Below are positions 16,513 through 26,242 of a stretch of DNA of 64,000 nucleotides, piece after piece. Where the stretch lies: the NCBI RefSeq assembly GCF_020529025.1, contig NZ_JACNMM010000006.1:62001-126000 (forward strand), written 5' to 3'. How positions within the stretch are numbered: position 1 is the stretch's first letter; the number at the start of each line of letters is the position of its first letter. The position numbers and the translations under genes are program-made. A model generated the notes under the pieces. It saw only the letters and a program-made list of their open reading frames with translations. It ran no database searches and had not been told where the DNA came from. This stretch comes from Oceaniglobus trochenteri (lineage in GTDB: Bacteria > Pseudomonadota > Alphaproteobacteria > Rhodobacterales > Rhodobacteraceae).

Positions 16513-17412
16513 ATGTCCGCCACGACCGCCCCGCCGGTGCCCCTGTCGCGCCGCGTGCTGCCCCTTGTCATGCTGTCGCCTGCCGTTCTGGTGACGCTGG
16601 CCATTGTCTTCCTGCCCATGGTGCAGGCCGTCTGGATGAGCCTGCATGACTATGTCCTGTTCCGCCCCAAGAATTTTGACTGGGTGGGGCTGAAGAATTT
16701 CACCGCCGCCCTTCAGGACCCGGTGTTCTGGACCTCGCTGCGCCACACCGTCCTTTGGATTGCCATCACCGTGCCCGCGCAGATGCTGCTGGGTCTGGCC
16801 ACGGCGCTGTTGCTGAACCAGGAGTTCCCCTGGCGCGGACTGGCGCGGGCGCTGGTCATCATTCCCTGGGCCCTGCCGTCGGTGGTGATCGCGCTGATGT
16901 GGGTCTGGATCTACGATTCCAACTACGGCGTACTGAACGACCTCCTGTTGCGGCTGAACGTGATCGAAAGCTCGATTCCCTGGCTCGCCAATCCCGACAC
17001 CGCCCTTTATGCCATCATCCTGACGCTGACCTGGCAGGGGTTTCCCTTCTTCGCGGTGATGATCCTGGCCGGGCTGCAATCCATCCCGAAAAGCTATTAC
17101 GAGGCCGCCTCGATCGACGGCGCGTCGCAGTTCCGCCAGTTCTGGCACATCACCCTGCCCGGCCTGGCGGGGGTGCTGATGACGGCCACGCTCTTGCGGG
17201 TGATCTGGGTGGCCAATTCCATCGACGTGATCTTCGTGATGACGGGCGGCGGGCCGGGATATTCCACCTATACCCTGCCGCTCTATGCCTTCGTGAAGGC
17301 GCGCACCGGGCTTGATTACGGCTATGGCTCGGCCCTTGCGGTCAGCTTCACGATCCTGCTTCTGGGCTTCGTGATCCTGTACCTGCGCCGCGCCGGGAGG
17401 AACATCGGATGA
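16513..17412 (+). CDS. Sugar ABC transporter permease (MalF-type)
   Basis: Inner-membrane subunit, 299 aa from the ATG at 16513 ([11 protein letters not shown]); the frame is open earlier but the extension is Pro-rich and overlaps the stem-loop. Six hydrophobic segments are expected. The EAA loop [21 protein letters not shown] near residue 196 contacts the ATPase. Its stop overlaps the next permease start by four bases. Confidence 0.92.
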   Translation: MSATTAPPVPLSRRVLPLVMLSPAVLVTLAIVFLPMVQAVWMSLHDYVLFRPKNFDWVGLKNFTAALQDPVFWTSLRHTVLWIAITVPAQMLLGLATALLLNQEFPWRGLARALVIIPWALPSVVIALMWVWIYDSNYGVLNDLLLRLNVIESSIPWLANPDTALYAIILTLTWQGFPFFAVMILAGLQSIPKSYYEAASIDGASQFRQFWHITLPGLAGVLMTATLLRVIWVANSIDVIFVMTGGGPGYSTYTLPLYAFVKARTGLDYGYGSALAVSFTILLLGFVILYLRRAGRNIG

Positions 17413-18242
17413 TGGTACGCAACCGTTCGCTTCTGCGGCGCATCCTGACCGTGGATCTGCCTGTCGCGCTGATCCTGGTCTTCACCCTCTCGCCCTATCT
17501 CTGGATGGCGCTTACCTCGGTGACGCTGGAAAGCAACCTCTTCACCCAGGGGCCATCGCTGGTGGGGGCGACGCTGGAAAACTACTGGCGGCTTTTCTCG
17601 ACCGTGGGGTTCGGTGCCAACCTGCTGGACAGCTTCATCGTTGCCGGCGGCACCGTGATTGTCGGCCTGGCCCTGGCTGTGCCTGCCGCCTATGCTTTTT
17701 CGCGGTTCCGCTTCCGGGGGCGGCGCCTGCTGATGCTGCAATTCCTGGTCATCAACATGTTTCCGCTGGTGCTGCTGATCCTGCCGCTGTTCATCCTGAT
17801 GAAGAACCTCGGGCTGGTCGATACCTATGCCGCGCTGATCGTCGCCAATTCCACCGTGGCGATCCCCTTCTCGGTCTGGATGATGACCAGCTATATCGAC
17901 GGCATTCCACGTTCGCTGGACGAGGCGGCGATGACCGACGGCTGCACCCGCTTCGGAGCGCTGTTCAAGGTGGTGCTGCCGCTTTGCACACCCGGCATCA
18001 TCGCCACCGGCGTCTACATCTTCATCACCGCATGGAACGAATACCTCTACGCGCTGACCCTGGGCGGGCGCAGCGTGAAACCCATCACCGTCGCCATCCA
18101 GACGCTGATCGGGGAATACCAGGTCGAATGGGGGCTGCTGACGGCGGGGGGGATCGTCGGCGCGATGCCCGCAACGCTGCTGTTCCTCGTCATACAGAAA
18201 CGCCTGATCGCAGGCATGACCGCCGGCGCGGTCAAAGGATAA
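17409..18242 (+). CDS. Sugar ABC transporter permease (MalG-type)
   Basis: Second pore subunit, 277 aa. The EAA loop [20 protein letters not shown] is near residue 170, and the chain ends with the MalG-like tail [13 protein letters not shown]. It begins with two adjacent ATG codons that overlap the MalF-type stop. The downstream isomerase gene follows after 11 bases, so transport and catabolism are co-transcribed. Confidence 0.93.
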   Translation: MMVRNRSLLRRILTVDLPVALILVFTLSPYLWMALTSVTLESNLFTQGPSLVGATLENYWRLFSTVGFGANLLDSFIVAGGTVIVGLALAVPAAYAFSRFRFRGRRLLMLQFLVINMFPLVLLILPLFILMKNLGLVDTYAALIVANSTVAIPFSVWMMTSYIDGIPRSLDEAAMTDGCTRFGALFKVVLPLCTPGIIATGVYIFITAWNEYLYALTLGGRSVKPITVAIQTLIGEYQVEWGLLTAGGIVGAMPATLLFLVIQKRLIAGMTAGAVKG

Positions 18243-18253
18243 GGATAGGTCAC

Positions 18254-19141
18254 TTGAAGAACCCCATAGGCATCATCTCCATGCAGTTCGTGCGCCCCTT
18301 CACCGGCGCCCACCTGCACCTGTTCCACGACATCAAGGCGATGGGTTTCGATTTCATCGAACTTCTGGTCCCCGAACCCGAAGACGGCATCGACCTGGCC
18401 AAGGCCAAGGGCGCGCTGGCCGAGGCGGGGCTGGGCGTGGTGCTGGCCGCGCGGGTGAACCCCGCACGCTCGATCTCGTCCGAAGACGCGGCGGCGCGGC
18501 AGGGTGGGCTCGATTACCTCAAGTCCTGCATCGACAGCGCCGCGGCACTGGGCGCCACCATCATTGGCGGCCCGCTTTACGGTGAACCCATGGTCTTTGC
18601 CGGCCGCCCGCCCCTGCCCCGCACGGCGGACGAGATGAAGGCCCGCGCCGACCGGATGATCGCAGGTCTGGCCGAAGTCGCGCCGCTGGCCCGCGCCGCC
18701 GGACAGGTGTTTGCGCTGGAACCGCTGAACCGGTTCGAAACCGACATGCTGAACACCACGCAGCAGGGCATTGCCGTGGTCGATGCCGTGGGCGACACCG
18801 GCCTCGGGCTGATGCTGGATACTTTCCACATGAACATGGAGGACCAGTCGATCCCCGACGCGATCCGCCTTGCCGGGTCGCGGACCGTCCATTTCCAGGC
18901 CAACGAGAACCACCGCGGCTTTCCCGGCACCGGCAACATGGACTGGCCCGCCATCATGCGCGCCCTGCACCAGGTGGGATATGACGGCCCGATCTCGCTT
19001 GAACCGTTCCGCCGCGACGATCAGCGCCTGGCACTGCCCATCGCCCAGTGGCGCGCCCCGGCCGAGGATGAAACCGCCAAGCTGAAGGCGGGCTGCGCCC
19101 TGATCCGGGCTGCCCGCGATTTCGCGGAGTTTGCCCAATGA
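18254..19141 (+). CDS. Sugar phosphate isomerase/epimerase (AP-endonuclease-2-like TIM barrel)
   Basis: 295 aa if the TTG at 18254 is used; this start is favoured because AAGGATAGG lies just upstream and the first beta strand ([10 protein letters not shown]) is kept, whereas the ATG at 18281 would trim it. Barrel motifs include [57 protein letters not shown] and [10 protein letters not shown], giving the Glu/Asp/His/Glu metal-site pattern of xylose-isomerase-like and D-tagatose/psicose epimerase enzymes. It overlaps the following dehydrogenase by four bases. It probably isomerises the imported sugar or an inosose-like intermediate. Confidence 0.88.
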   Translation: MKNPIGIISMQFVRPFTGAHLHLFHDIKAMGFDFIELLVPEPEDGIDLAKAKGALAEAGLGVVLAARVNPARSISSEDAAARQGGLDYLKSCIDSAAALGATIIGGPLYGEPMVFAGRPPLPRTADEMKARADRMIAGLAEVAPLARAAGQVFALEPLNRFETDMLNTTQQGIAVVDAVGDTGLGLMLDTFHMNMEDQSIPDAIRLAGSRTVHFQANENHRGFPGTGNMDWPAIMRALHQVGYDGPISLEPFRRDDQRLALPIAQWRAPAEDETAKLKAGCALIRAARDFAEFAQ

Positions 19142-20139
19142 CCCTGAACATCGGATGGATCGGCTGCGGCCGCCACGCCACCTGGATGCTTCTGCCCCAG
19201 ATCGGCCGCGCCGGGATGCGCATCGCCGCCCTGTGCGACCGCGACGAAACCGCGCTGGCGGCGACGGCGGGGCATTACGGCGTCACCGACACCTATACCG
19301 ACTGGCGCGCGATGCTGGATCACCCCGGGCTTGATGCCGTCTGCATGGCGGTCGGCCCCGGTGTCCACCACGCGGCGACCCTTGCCGCGCTGGACAAGGG
19401 GCTGCCGGTCTTCATGGAGAAACCCCCCGCAGCCACCCACGCCCAGGCGCTGGAGCTGCAACAGGCATCCGAGCAGACGGGCGTGCCGGTCTTTGTCGGC
19501 TTCATGAAGCGTTATTCCACCGGCAACCGCATCGCGCAGAACATCCTGCGGGGGGCCGAATTCGGCCCGGTCCTGGGCATCACCGGCAGCTACATGACCG
19601 CCCCCACCTATTTCGAGGGAGAAGTGGATTATTCCGGCTTCTACCTGCATCACTGTGTCCACTACATGGACCTGATGCCATGGCTGGCCGGCAGTCCGAT
19701 CGCGGAAATGTCGTTGCGCGCCAATACCCCCGCTGCGGGGCGCATCCTGTTCCACATGGGGTTCACCTGCGAAAACGGCGTGATCGGCAACGTGGTGATG
19801 GGCACCGTGCAATCGCGCGGCACCCCGATGGAGCAGATCACCGTCATGGGCGATCATAACCGGATCGAGGTGGACAACGTGATCAACGTCGCCTGGCACC
19901 GCGATCCGCCCTTCAAGGCCGAAGACCCCGCCGCAACGCTGGATGGCACCTGTGACAGCCTTGTCTGGCAGCCGAATTTCACCGCCGCCGCGAACGAGGA
20001 TCACAAGGGCTATGCCGCCCTCATGGCCGATGTGGCGAAGGGGCTGGCCGGGAAGCCGACGCAGGCGCCGCAGATCGGCGATGGCGTCACGGCCATGGCC
20101 AATCTCGAACGGATGATCGCCGGGATCGAGCGCCGCTAG
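19138..20139 (+). CDS. Gfo/Idh/MocA-family NAD(P)-dependent dehydrogenase
   Basis: 333 aa cytoplasmic oxidoreductase acting on sugars or cyclitols in this family. N-terminal Rossmann fold begins [14 protein letters not shown]; the EKPPA motif (EKP, catalytic Lys) is near residue 97, and the C-terminal alpha/beta domain contains [18 protein letters not shown] with the DxxxH-like HYMDL signature. It ends the module C plus-strand operon, 13 bases from the convergent peptide importer. An esterase, an epimerase and this dehydrogenase would form a short sugar-oxidation route. Confidence 0.92.
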   Translation: MTLNIGWIGCGRHATWMLLPQIGRAGMRIAALCDRDETALAATAGHYGVTDTYTDWRAMLDHPGLDAVCMAVGPGVHHAATLAALDKGLPVFMEKPPAATHAQALELQQASEQTGVPVFVGFMKRYSTGNRIAQNILRGAEFGPVLGITGSYMTAPTYFEGEVDYSGFYLHHCVHYMDLMPWLAGSPIAEMSLRANTPAAGRILFHMGFTCENGVIGNVVMGTVQSRGTPMEQITVMGDHNRIEVDNVINVAWHRDPPFKAEDPAATLDGTCDSLVWQPNFTAAANEDHKGYAALMADVAKGLAGKPTQAPQIGDGVTAMANLERMIAGIERR

Positions 20140-20152
20140 CGCCCCGCCAAGC

Positions 20153-21112
20153 TCAGGCGTGGTGGCACGATACGAACCGGCCCGGTGCAACCTCGCGCAG
20201 GGCCGGGGCCTCGGTGGCGCAGATCTCGGTGCGGCGCGGGCAACGGTCGCGGAAGGGGCAGCCTTCAAGTTGCGCGAAACGGCTGGGCGGTTCGTCGGCC
20301 TCGATGGCGCCGGTGATCCGCGTTGACGGGTCGGGGCGCGGAATCGCCGTGATCAGCAGTTCGGTATAGGGATGGCGCGGATCGCGGAACAGGGCCCGGG
20401 CGGGCGAGATTTCGACGATCCGCCCCATGTAAAGCACGGCAACCCGGTCGGAAATCTTGGCCACCACGCTCAGGTCGTGGCTGATGAACATCAGCGTCAG
20501 GCCAAGCCGCCCCTTCAGTTCGGCCAAGAGGTTCAGCACCTGCGCCTGAATCGACACGTCCAGCGCCGACACCGGTTCATCCGCGATCACCAGTTCCGGT
20601 TCGGGCAGGATCGCACGGGCGATGCCCACGCGCTGACGCTGCCCGCCCGAAAGCTCGTGAGGGAAACGGTCGGCGTATTGCGCGCCAAGGCCCACGCGGT
20701 CCAGCGCCTCACCCACCAGCCTTCTGCGTTCTTCGCCGGATTTGAAGATGCCGTGAATATCCCCCGCTTCGGCCACGGACTCTCCGACCGACCGGCGCGG
20801 GTTGAGCGAGGCATAGGGGTCCTGAAACACCATGCGGATGCGCAGCCGGGCCTGTGCCAGCGCCTGCCGCTCCATGGTCAGAAGATCGGTGCCGCCCAGC
20901 ATGACCTGCCCGCCGTCGGCCTTGCTCAGCCCCATCACCGCCCGCGCGAGCGAGGATTTTCCACAGCCGCTTTCGCCCACGATGCCAAGGGTTTCGCCCG
21001 ATTGCACCGCCAGCGAAATATCATCGACCGCGCGCACCTCGTGGCTCTTGCCGGCGCGGCGCACATGGTAGGTCTTGCGCAGGTTGCGAATGTCGAGAAC
21101 GGGGTCGCTCAT
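20153..21112 (-). CDS. Peptide-type ABC transporter ATPase (DppF/OppF-like)
   Basis: 319 aa cytoplasmic ATPase, last gene of the 13-gene module D operon. Walker [10 protein letters not shown] (about 43-51), Q-loop MVFQDPYASLNPR, signature LSGGQRQRVGIARAI, Walker B LVIADEPVSALD and FISHDLSVV. The C-terminal extension has the cysteine-bearing oligopeptide-family end EGCPFRDRCPRRTEIC, normal for OppF proteins. It overlaps the OppD-type gene by four bases. Confidence 0.95.
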   Translation of the reverse strand: MSDPVLDIRNLRKTYHVRRAGKSHEVRAVDDISLAVQSGETLGIVGESGCGKSSLARAVMGLSKADGGQVMLGGTDLLTMERQALAQARLRIRMVFQDPYASLNPRRSVGESVAEAGDIHGIFKSGEERRRLVGEALDRVGLGAQYADRFPHELSGGQRQRVGIARAILPEPELVIADEPVSALDVSIQAQVLNLLAELKGRLGLTLMFISHDLSVVAKISDRVAVLYMGRIVEISPARALFRDPRHPYTELLITAIPRPDPSTRITGAIEADEPPSRFAQLEGCPFRDRCPRRTEICATEAPALREVAPGRFVSCHHA

Positions 21113-22077
21113 GGCGCCACCTCGCGGTTCAGGGGAAAGTGACAGCGCGCGGCCTGCCCGGTTTCAGTGTGGATCACGGGCACCACGCCGCGACGGCAGA
21201 CATCCTGCACCCGCGGACAACGCGGCGCGAAGGGGCAGCCATCGGGCACCCCCCCGGGGCGCGGTGCGCTACCGGGAATGGTGGCAAGAAGCGGATCGTC
21301 GGATTCGGGGTCGGGCAGACACCCCATGAGACCGGCGGTATAGGGGTGCAGCGGTTGCCCGAACAGCGGCACGACGTCGCCGGTTTCCACCAGCCCGCCC
21401 GCATACATCACCGCCACCCGGTCGGCCAGCTGCGCCACGACGCCAAGATCGTGGGTGATGAACAGAACCCCCATGTCCAGCGTGTCGCAAAGTTCGCGGA
21501 TCAGGCCCAGAACCTGGCGTTGCACGGTGACGTCCAAGGCGGTGGTGGGTTCGTCCGCAATCAGGACCGAGGGGCGGCAGGCCAGCGCAATGGCGATCAT
21601 CACCCTCTGGCGCATCCCCCCGGACAGTTCGTGGGGAAAGGCCGAAAGCTGATGTTCGGCATCCGGAATACGCACGAGATCAAGCAGTTCGCGCGCCCTT
21701 TCCGCCGGGACGACATCGGGGTCGTGGACGCGGATCGCCTCTTCGATCTGGTCGCCGATGCGCAACACCGGGTTCAGCGATGTCATCGGCTCCTGAAACA
21801 CCATGGCGATGCGCCCGCAGCCCTGTTCGACCCGCTCATGGGGGGCCAGGCGTGTCACGTCGGTTTCGCCCAGCCGGATACTGCCCCGCGACACGGCAAG
21901 CGCCGGGGGCAGAAGCCCCATGGCGGCCAGGGAGGTCATGCTCTTGCCGCAGCCGGATTCACCCACAAGCCCCAGGATTTCGCCTGGCGCGATATCGAAG
22001 GACACGCCGCGCACGATATCCACCGTGCGGGCCACGGAAACGACAAGGTCGTCGACGGAAAGGATCGGCGCGCTCAT
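21109..22077 (-). CDS. Peptide-type ABC transporter ATPase (DppD/OppD-like)
   Basis: 322 aa partner ATPase. Walker [10 protein letters not shown] (about 38-46), [12 protein letters not shown], signature [15 protein letters not shown], Walker [22 protein letters not shown], and the Cys-containing C-terminal block [16 protein letters not shown]. Start and stop overlap its neighbours by four bases. Family members import peptides, nickel, glutathione or sugars, so peptides are only the default guess. Confidence 0.95.
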   Translation of the reverse strand: MSAPILSVDDLVVSVARTVDIVRGVSFDIAPGEILGLVGESGCGKSMTSLAAMGLLPPALAVSRGSIRLGETDVTRLAPHERVEQGCGRIAMVFQEPMTSLNPVLRIGDQIEEAIRVHDPDVVPAERARELLDLVRIPDAEHQLSAFPHELSGGMRQRVMIAIALACRPSVLIADEPTTALDVTVQRQVLGLIRELCDTLDMGVLFITHDLGVVAQLADRVAVMYAGGLVETGDVVPLFGQPLHPYTAGLMGCLPDPESDDPLLATIPGSAPRPGGVPDGCPFAPRCPRVQDVCRRGVVPVIHTETGQAARCHFPLNREVAP

Positions 22078-22925
22078 TTGCCCACCATCTCGCGGAACCG
22101 CGGGTCCATCCGGTCGCGCAGCCAGTCGCCGACCAGGTTCAGGGAAAAGGCCGTCAGCACGATCATCAGCCCGGGCCAGAGCAGAAGCCAGGACGCCCGC
22201 GTGATGTAGATGCGGGATTCGGCCAGCATGTTGCCCCAGGAGGGTACGTCAGGCGGTGCGCCAAGCCCCAGGAAATCCAGCGCGGCGGCACCAAGCTGGG
22301 CAAAAGCGAAGACAAAGCTGGCCTGCACCATCAGCGGCGAAATCATGTTGGGCAGGATATGGCGCGTCACCACCCACCAGGTGCCCGCGCCCATGCTCCG
22401 CGCCGCCTCGACGTAAGGTTCGGCACGCAGGCGCAGGGCCACGCCATAGACGATGCGCGCCGTGGTGGTCAGGTAGATCAGTCCGATGGCCAGGATCGCG
22501 TTGAACACCCCCTGCCCCAGGATCACGATCAGCCCCAGCGCCAGCAGAAGCGACGGAAAGGACATCAGAACATCCACCATGCGCATCAGCACCGTTCCCA
22601 GCTTGGGATAAAGCGCCGAAAGCACGCCGATGGGCACCCCCGAGGCCAGGGCGAAGGCCACCACCCCCACCCCGATCAGCAGCGCCAGCCGCGATCCGTA
22701 AACCACGCGGCTGAAGGTATCGCGCCCGAAATGGTCGGTTCCCATCAGGTGGCCGTCACCCGGCGGCAAGAGGCGGTTGACGGGGTCAATCTCGTCCGGG
22801 CCGAAGGGCGCGATCCACGGCGCGAAGATGGCGAACATCACGATCACGGCCAGAAAGGCCGCACCGATGCTGACCAGCGGGCGCGCGGCGATGGGTCGGG
22901 TCCAGTGTCGCAGGATATCGATCAT
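22074..22925 (-). CDS. Peptide-type ABC transporter permease (DppC-like)
   Basis: 283 aa inner-membrane permease from the ATG at 22925, which overlaps the DppB-type stop (ATGA). The frame is open much further upstream, but only because it runs antisense-free through the neighbouring gene. Family features: MGTDHFGRDTFSRVVYGSR, the typical GTDxxGRDxxSR motif near residue 60, and the EAA loop EAARSMGAGTWWVVTRHILPN near 170. Confidence 0.93.
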   Translation of the reverse strand: MIDILRHWTRPIAARPLVSIGAAFLAVIVMFAIFAPWIAPFGPDEIDPVNRLLPPGDGHLMGTDHFGRDTFSRVVYGSRLALLIGVGVVAFALASGVPIGVLSALYPKLGTVLMRMVDVLMSFPSLLLALGLIVILGQGVFNAILAIGLIYLTTTARIVYGVALRLRAEPYVEAARSMGAGTWWVVTRHILPNMISPLMVQASFVFAFAQLGAAALDFLGLGAPPDVPSWGNMLAESRIYITRASWLLLWPGLMIVLTAFSLNLVGDWLRDRMDPRFREMVGK

Positions 22926-23869
22926 TCCAGTTCCACCCGCGGGTCCAGCATCCGGTAGGACAGGTCCACCAGAAGGTTGATGACAAGGTATAGGCACACG
23001 ATGATCAGGATCACGCCCTGGATCACCGGATAGTCCCGTCGCAGGATCGACTGCACCACCGTGCGCCCCACGCCCGGCAGGGCAAAGACGGTTTCGGTGA
23101 CGACCGCCTCGGAGATCAGCGCGGCGAAGGTAAAGCCGAAGGCCGACACCACCGCCAGCAGCGCGTTGCGCAGGATATGGCGCACCACAACGCGCGACGG
23201 ACGGATGCCCTTGGCCCGCGCCGTGCGCACGTAATCCTCGCGCGAGACATCCAGCATCGAGGCGCGGGTCAGCCGCAGGATCAGCGCCGCGTTGGGCGCG
23301 GCAAGCGCCAGGCTGGGCAAGACCAGGTAGCGCAGGTTCGAAAGGCCGCCCTCTTCGAAGATCGAGGGATAGCCCGAGGAGGGAAACCAGCCAAGGCCGA
23401 CGGCGAAGATTAGGATCAGGTAAAGCCCCACCCAGAAGGTCGGCACCGAGGCCAGCAGCATCGCCAGCCCCGACAGGCCCTGATCCACCCATTTGCCCTG
23501 CCGGATCGCGGCCAGCACGCCCACGGGAATCCCGAAGGCGATGATCCAGACCATGGTGATCAGCGCAAGCAGGATCGAGGTTTCGGCCCCGTCGGCGATC
23601 ACCTGGGTGACGGGGGTCTCGAAGAACACCGATTGCCCCAGGTCGCCCTGCAGGGCATTTCCGGCCCAGATGAAATACTGCGCGATCACCGGTTCATCCA
23701 GCCCCAGACGCTGGCGCAGGGCGGCCACCTGCTCGGGGGTGGCGCCGTCGCCCAGCATCACATAGACCGGATCGCCGGGGATCAGGTGGATGAAGGCGAA
23801 GATCACGATGGAGGCGGCGATCAGTGTCGCGATCGCCGCCCCCGTGCGCCGTATGATGTAACGGCCCAT
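22922..23869 (-). CDS. Peptide-type ABC transporter permease (DppB-like)
   Basis: 315 aa inner-membrane permease. The opening MGRYIIRRTGAAIATLIAAS, the block HLIPGDPVYVMLGDGATPEQ and the EAA-like loop DYVRTARAKGIRPSRVVVRH are characteristic of DppB. It follows the binding-protein gene after 41 bases that hold no strong hairpin, unlike several other importers here. Confidence 0.94.
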   Translation of the reverse strand: MGRYIIRRTGAAIATLIAASIVIFAFIHLIPGDPVYVMLGDGATPEQVAALRQRLGLDEPVIAQYFIWAGNALQGDLGQSVFFETPVTQVIADGAETSILLALITMVWIIAFGIPVGVLAAIRQGKWVDQGLSGLAMLLASVPTFWVGLYLILIFAVGLGWFPSSGYPSIFEEGGLSNLRYLVLPSLALAAPNAALILRLTRASMLDVSREDYVRTARAKGIRPSRVVVRHILRNALLAVVSAFGFTFAALISEAVVTETVFALPGVGRTVVQSILRRDYPVIQGVILIIVCLYLVINLLVDLSYRMLDPRVELE

Positions 23870-23910
23870 CTAGGGGGTTGTCCTGTGCGGGCTGTTCATC
23901 GACAGGCTCA

Positions 23911-25434
23911 TTACTTCGACGCGCCGTAGAAGTGCGGGAAGGCCGGAGCGGCATCCCAGGGCGTGTTCAGATTGGGCGAGGCGATGTCGAAGGAATAGAC
24001 GTTGCCCACCTTCACCGCCGGCACCTGTTCGTAGATCAGCGCCTGAAGCTCGGCCCAGGCGGCCTGGCGCTTTTCCAGGTCCGAGGTGCCGGTGAACTTC
24101 GCCGCCAGCTCGTGCTTTTCGTCGGTCTGCCACCAGCCGGGATAGCTGTCGTTCATCAGGGTCAGCAGCACCGGATCGGGGGCCGGGCCGTGGTGCGTCA
24201 TGAACATGTCCCATTCGGCCGGTTGGCCACGAAGGGTCAGCAGGGTGGCCCAATCGACGACGACCATCTGCACGTTGATGCCCGCATCGGCCAGTTGCCG
24301 GGTAAAGACGGTGGCCTGGTCGTAATGCTCCTTGTAGTTGGTCGAAACCAGAAGCTTGATCGGCGTGCCGTCATAGCCCGCCTCGGCCGCCATCGCCTTG
24401 GCCTTTTCCGCGTCGCCCTGGTTATAGGCCTCGGTGCCCGCATCGGTGTTCCAGATGTTGCCTTCCGGGAAGAAGGCCCCTTCGGCCTTGAACAACTGGG
24501 GTTCGCCCACGGAAACCTGCAGGGCCTGTTCGTTATTCAGTGCGGTCGCGATCGCGCGGCGCAGGGCGTAGTTGTCTTTCAGCGGGCCTTCAGACGAGTT
24601 CATGAACATCAGGCCGAAGATCGGCGCGGCGCTGATGCGCACCTCGACCGCCGGATCGCCCTCGATCACGCCGAACAGGTCGCCCGAGATGTATTCGGCA
24701 TAGTCGTAATCGCCGGCCTGCACGCCGCTGACACGGGTGCCGACGTCGGGAACGGGGATGAACTGCATCTTTTCGAAGTTGGCGTCGCGCCCGCCCGCCT
24801 CGCCGTCAAGCGGCGCGTCAAGCTTGGAGTAGTCGTCAAAGCGCACCAGTTCGACATAGCGGTTGGGGCGGATTTCGCCAAAGCGGTAGGGCCCCGTGCC
24901 GATATAGTTCTCGGGCGAAATCGTATCGCCCCCCGCCGCCGATACCACATCGGCCGGATAGATGACCGGGCCGCCGTTGTGATGGGCCAGCATGGATTTC
25001 CACGCGCCGTTGGGGGCGGCAAGGTTCAGCGTCACCTCAAGCGGGCCGGTCGCCTCGGCGCTTTCCAGGCCCAGGATCTTGCCGCGCGATCCGAATTCCG
25101 ACCAGCGGTTCAGCGAGGCCGCCACGTCTTCGGCAGTCAGGTCGTCGCCATCGTGAAACTTGACCCCTTCGCGCAGCGTCAGGGTGATGGTCTTCTCATC
25201 CTCCGAGATCGTCTCGCCGCTAACCAGGAAGGGCTGAGGCTTGTTCGCCTCATCGAAGGCGTAAAGCGTTTCGAACATGTGCTGGCCGATGGTGGTCGCC
25301 AGCGTCGCCGTGCCCATCTGGATATCCAGGCTGGGCGGTTCGCTGACCGTGGCATAGCGCAGCGTCTGTGCCGAAATGGGCGAGGCCAGCAAGGCAGCGA
25401 CCGCGACACCCCCAAGAATTCTTGCGTATTTCAT
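23911..25434 (-). CDS. Periplasmic peptide-type binding protein (DppA/SBP_bac_5)
   Basis: 507 aa receptor with signal peptide MKYARILGGVAVAALLASPISA; the ATG at 25434 has AAGGGAGGAATAACA upstream. Mature sequence has the family opening YATVSEPPSLDIQMG, TLTLREGVKFHDGDDLTAEDV and ENYIGTGPYRF. It lies 31 bases after the SDR gene, inside an operon of amide-cleaving and redox enzymes. The ligand may therefore be an amide- or N-acyl-containing compound rather than a plain peptide (inference). Confidence 0.93.
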   Translation of the reverse strand: MKYARILGGVAVAALLASPISAQTLRYATVSEPPSLDIQMGTATLATTIGQHMFETLYAFDEANKPQPFLVSGETISEDEKTITLTLREGVKFHDGDDLTAEDVAASLNRWSEFGSRGKILGLESAEATGPLEVTLNLAAPNGAWKSMLAHHNGGPVIYPADVVSAAGGDTISPENYIGTGPYRFGEIRPNRYVELVRFDDYSKLDAPLDGEAGGRDANFEKMQFIPVPDVGTRVSGVQAGDYDYAEYISGDLFGVIEGDPAVEVRISAAPIFGLMFMNSSEGPLKDNYALRRAIATALNNEQALQVSVGEPQLFKAEGAFFPEGNIWNTDAGTEAYNQGDAEKAKAMAAEAGYDGTPIKLLVSTNYKEHYDQATVFTRQLADAGINVQMVVVDWATLLTLRGQPAEWDMFMTHHGPAPDPVLLTLMNDSYPGWWQTDEKHELAAKFTGTSDLEKRQAAWAELQALIYEQVPAVKVGNVYSFDIASPNLNTPWDAAPAFPHFYGASK

Positions 25435-25465
25435 TGTTATTCCTCCCTTTTTTCGCGCCTGTTGA

Positions 25466-26242
25466 TCAGACGCAAGTATAACCGCCATCAATGACAAGGC
25501 TTGCGCCCGTCATGAAGCTGGCGGAATCCGATGCAAGGTAGACCGCCAGCGCGCCCATATCCTTGGGGTCGCCGGTCTTGCCCACCGGAATGTCGGCGAT
25601 CCGTGCCTCGATCATGTCCGGGTATTCCCTCTGCCACCTCTGGTTCGGCTCGGTCATGAAGAAGCCCGGGCAGATGACATTGGCCGTTATCCCGTGCGGT
25701 GCCCAGTCCACGGCCAGCGTGCGGGTGAACTGCTGAACCGCCGCCTTGGCGGTTTCATAGTGCCGCCCGCCGATGCCCTTGCCCGCCACCATCGCATTGA
25801 TCGAGGCGACATTGATGATCCGCCCGCCCTTGCCGGCCTTGATCATGGCACCGCCGATGATGCGCGAACACAGGAAGGTCGACGTCAGGTTGAGATGCAT
25901 CATCTCGCGCCAGGTCAGCAGATCCAGATCCTCGGTCGCGACATTCACCCGCCGCCCGCCGACATTGTTGATCAGGATGTCGAAGGGCCCGATCTCCTCC
26001 AGCGCGCGCTGGCAAAGCGCGTCGGCGGACTCGGGGTCGCCCACGTCGCCCTCGACGGTCCAGGCGGTGCGCCCCAGGGCGCGGATATCGTTGGCCGTCG
26101 CGTTCAGCGCATCGGAAGGCCGCGCCACCAGCGCGATGTCGGCCCCCGCACCGGCCAGGCCCAGGGCCATTTCACGGCCCAGGCCTCGGCTTGCTCCGGT
26201 GATGAAGGCGCGTTTGCCGCTCAGGTCGAACAGGTCGTTCAT
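25466..26242 (-). CDS. Short-chain dehydrogenase/reductase (classical SDR)
   Basis: 258 aa NAD(P)-dependent oxidoreductase. Cofactor motif TGASRGLG at 15-22, the NNVGG structural motif, and the catalytic Tyr-Lys in HYETAKAAV with serine in NVASINAM. The end DGGYTCV is typical of gluconate-5-dehydrogenase-like SDRs. It overlaps the upstream TIM-barrel gene by four bases. It probably oxidises a hydroxyl of an intermediate in the module D pathway. Confidence 0.93.
   Translation of the reverse strand: MNDLFDLSGKRAFITGASRGLGREMALGLAGAGADIALVARPSDALNATANDIRALGRTAWTVEGDVGDPESADALCQRALEEIGPFDILINNVGGRRVNVATEDLDLLTWREMMHLNLTSTFLCSRIIGGAMIKAGKGGRIINVASINAMVAGKGIGGRHYETAKAAVQQFTRTLAVDWAPHGITANVICPGFFMTEPNQRWQREYPDMIEARIADIPVGKTGDPKDMGALAVYLASDSASFMTGASLVIDGGYTCV

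Noticed and set aside
14983-17148. 721-codon open frame on the minus strand
   Set aside because: Antisense to esterase, binding-protein and permease genes with clear family motifs; composition is that of a shadow frame.
22926-23492. Long N-terminal extension of the DppC-type permease
   Set aside because: The extension is an out-of-frame reading of the DppB-type gene; the ATG at 22925 gives the normal family length and an ATGA overlap.
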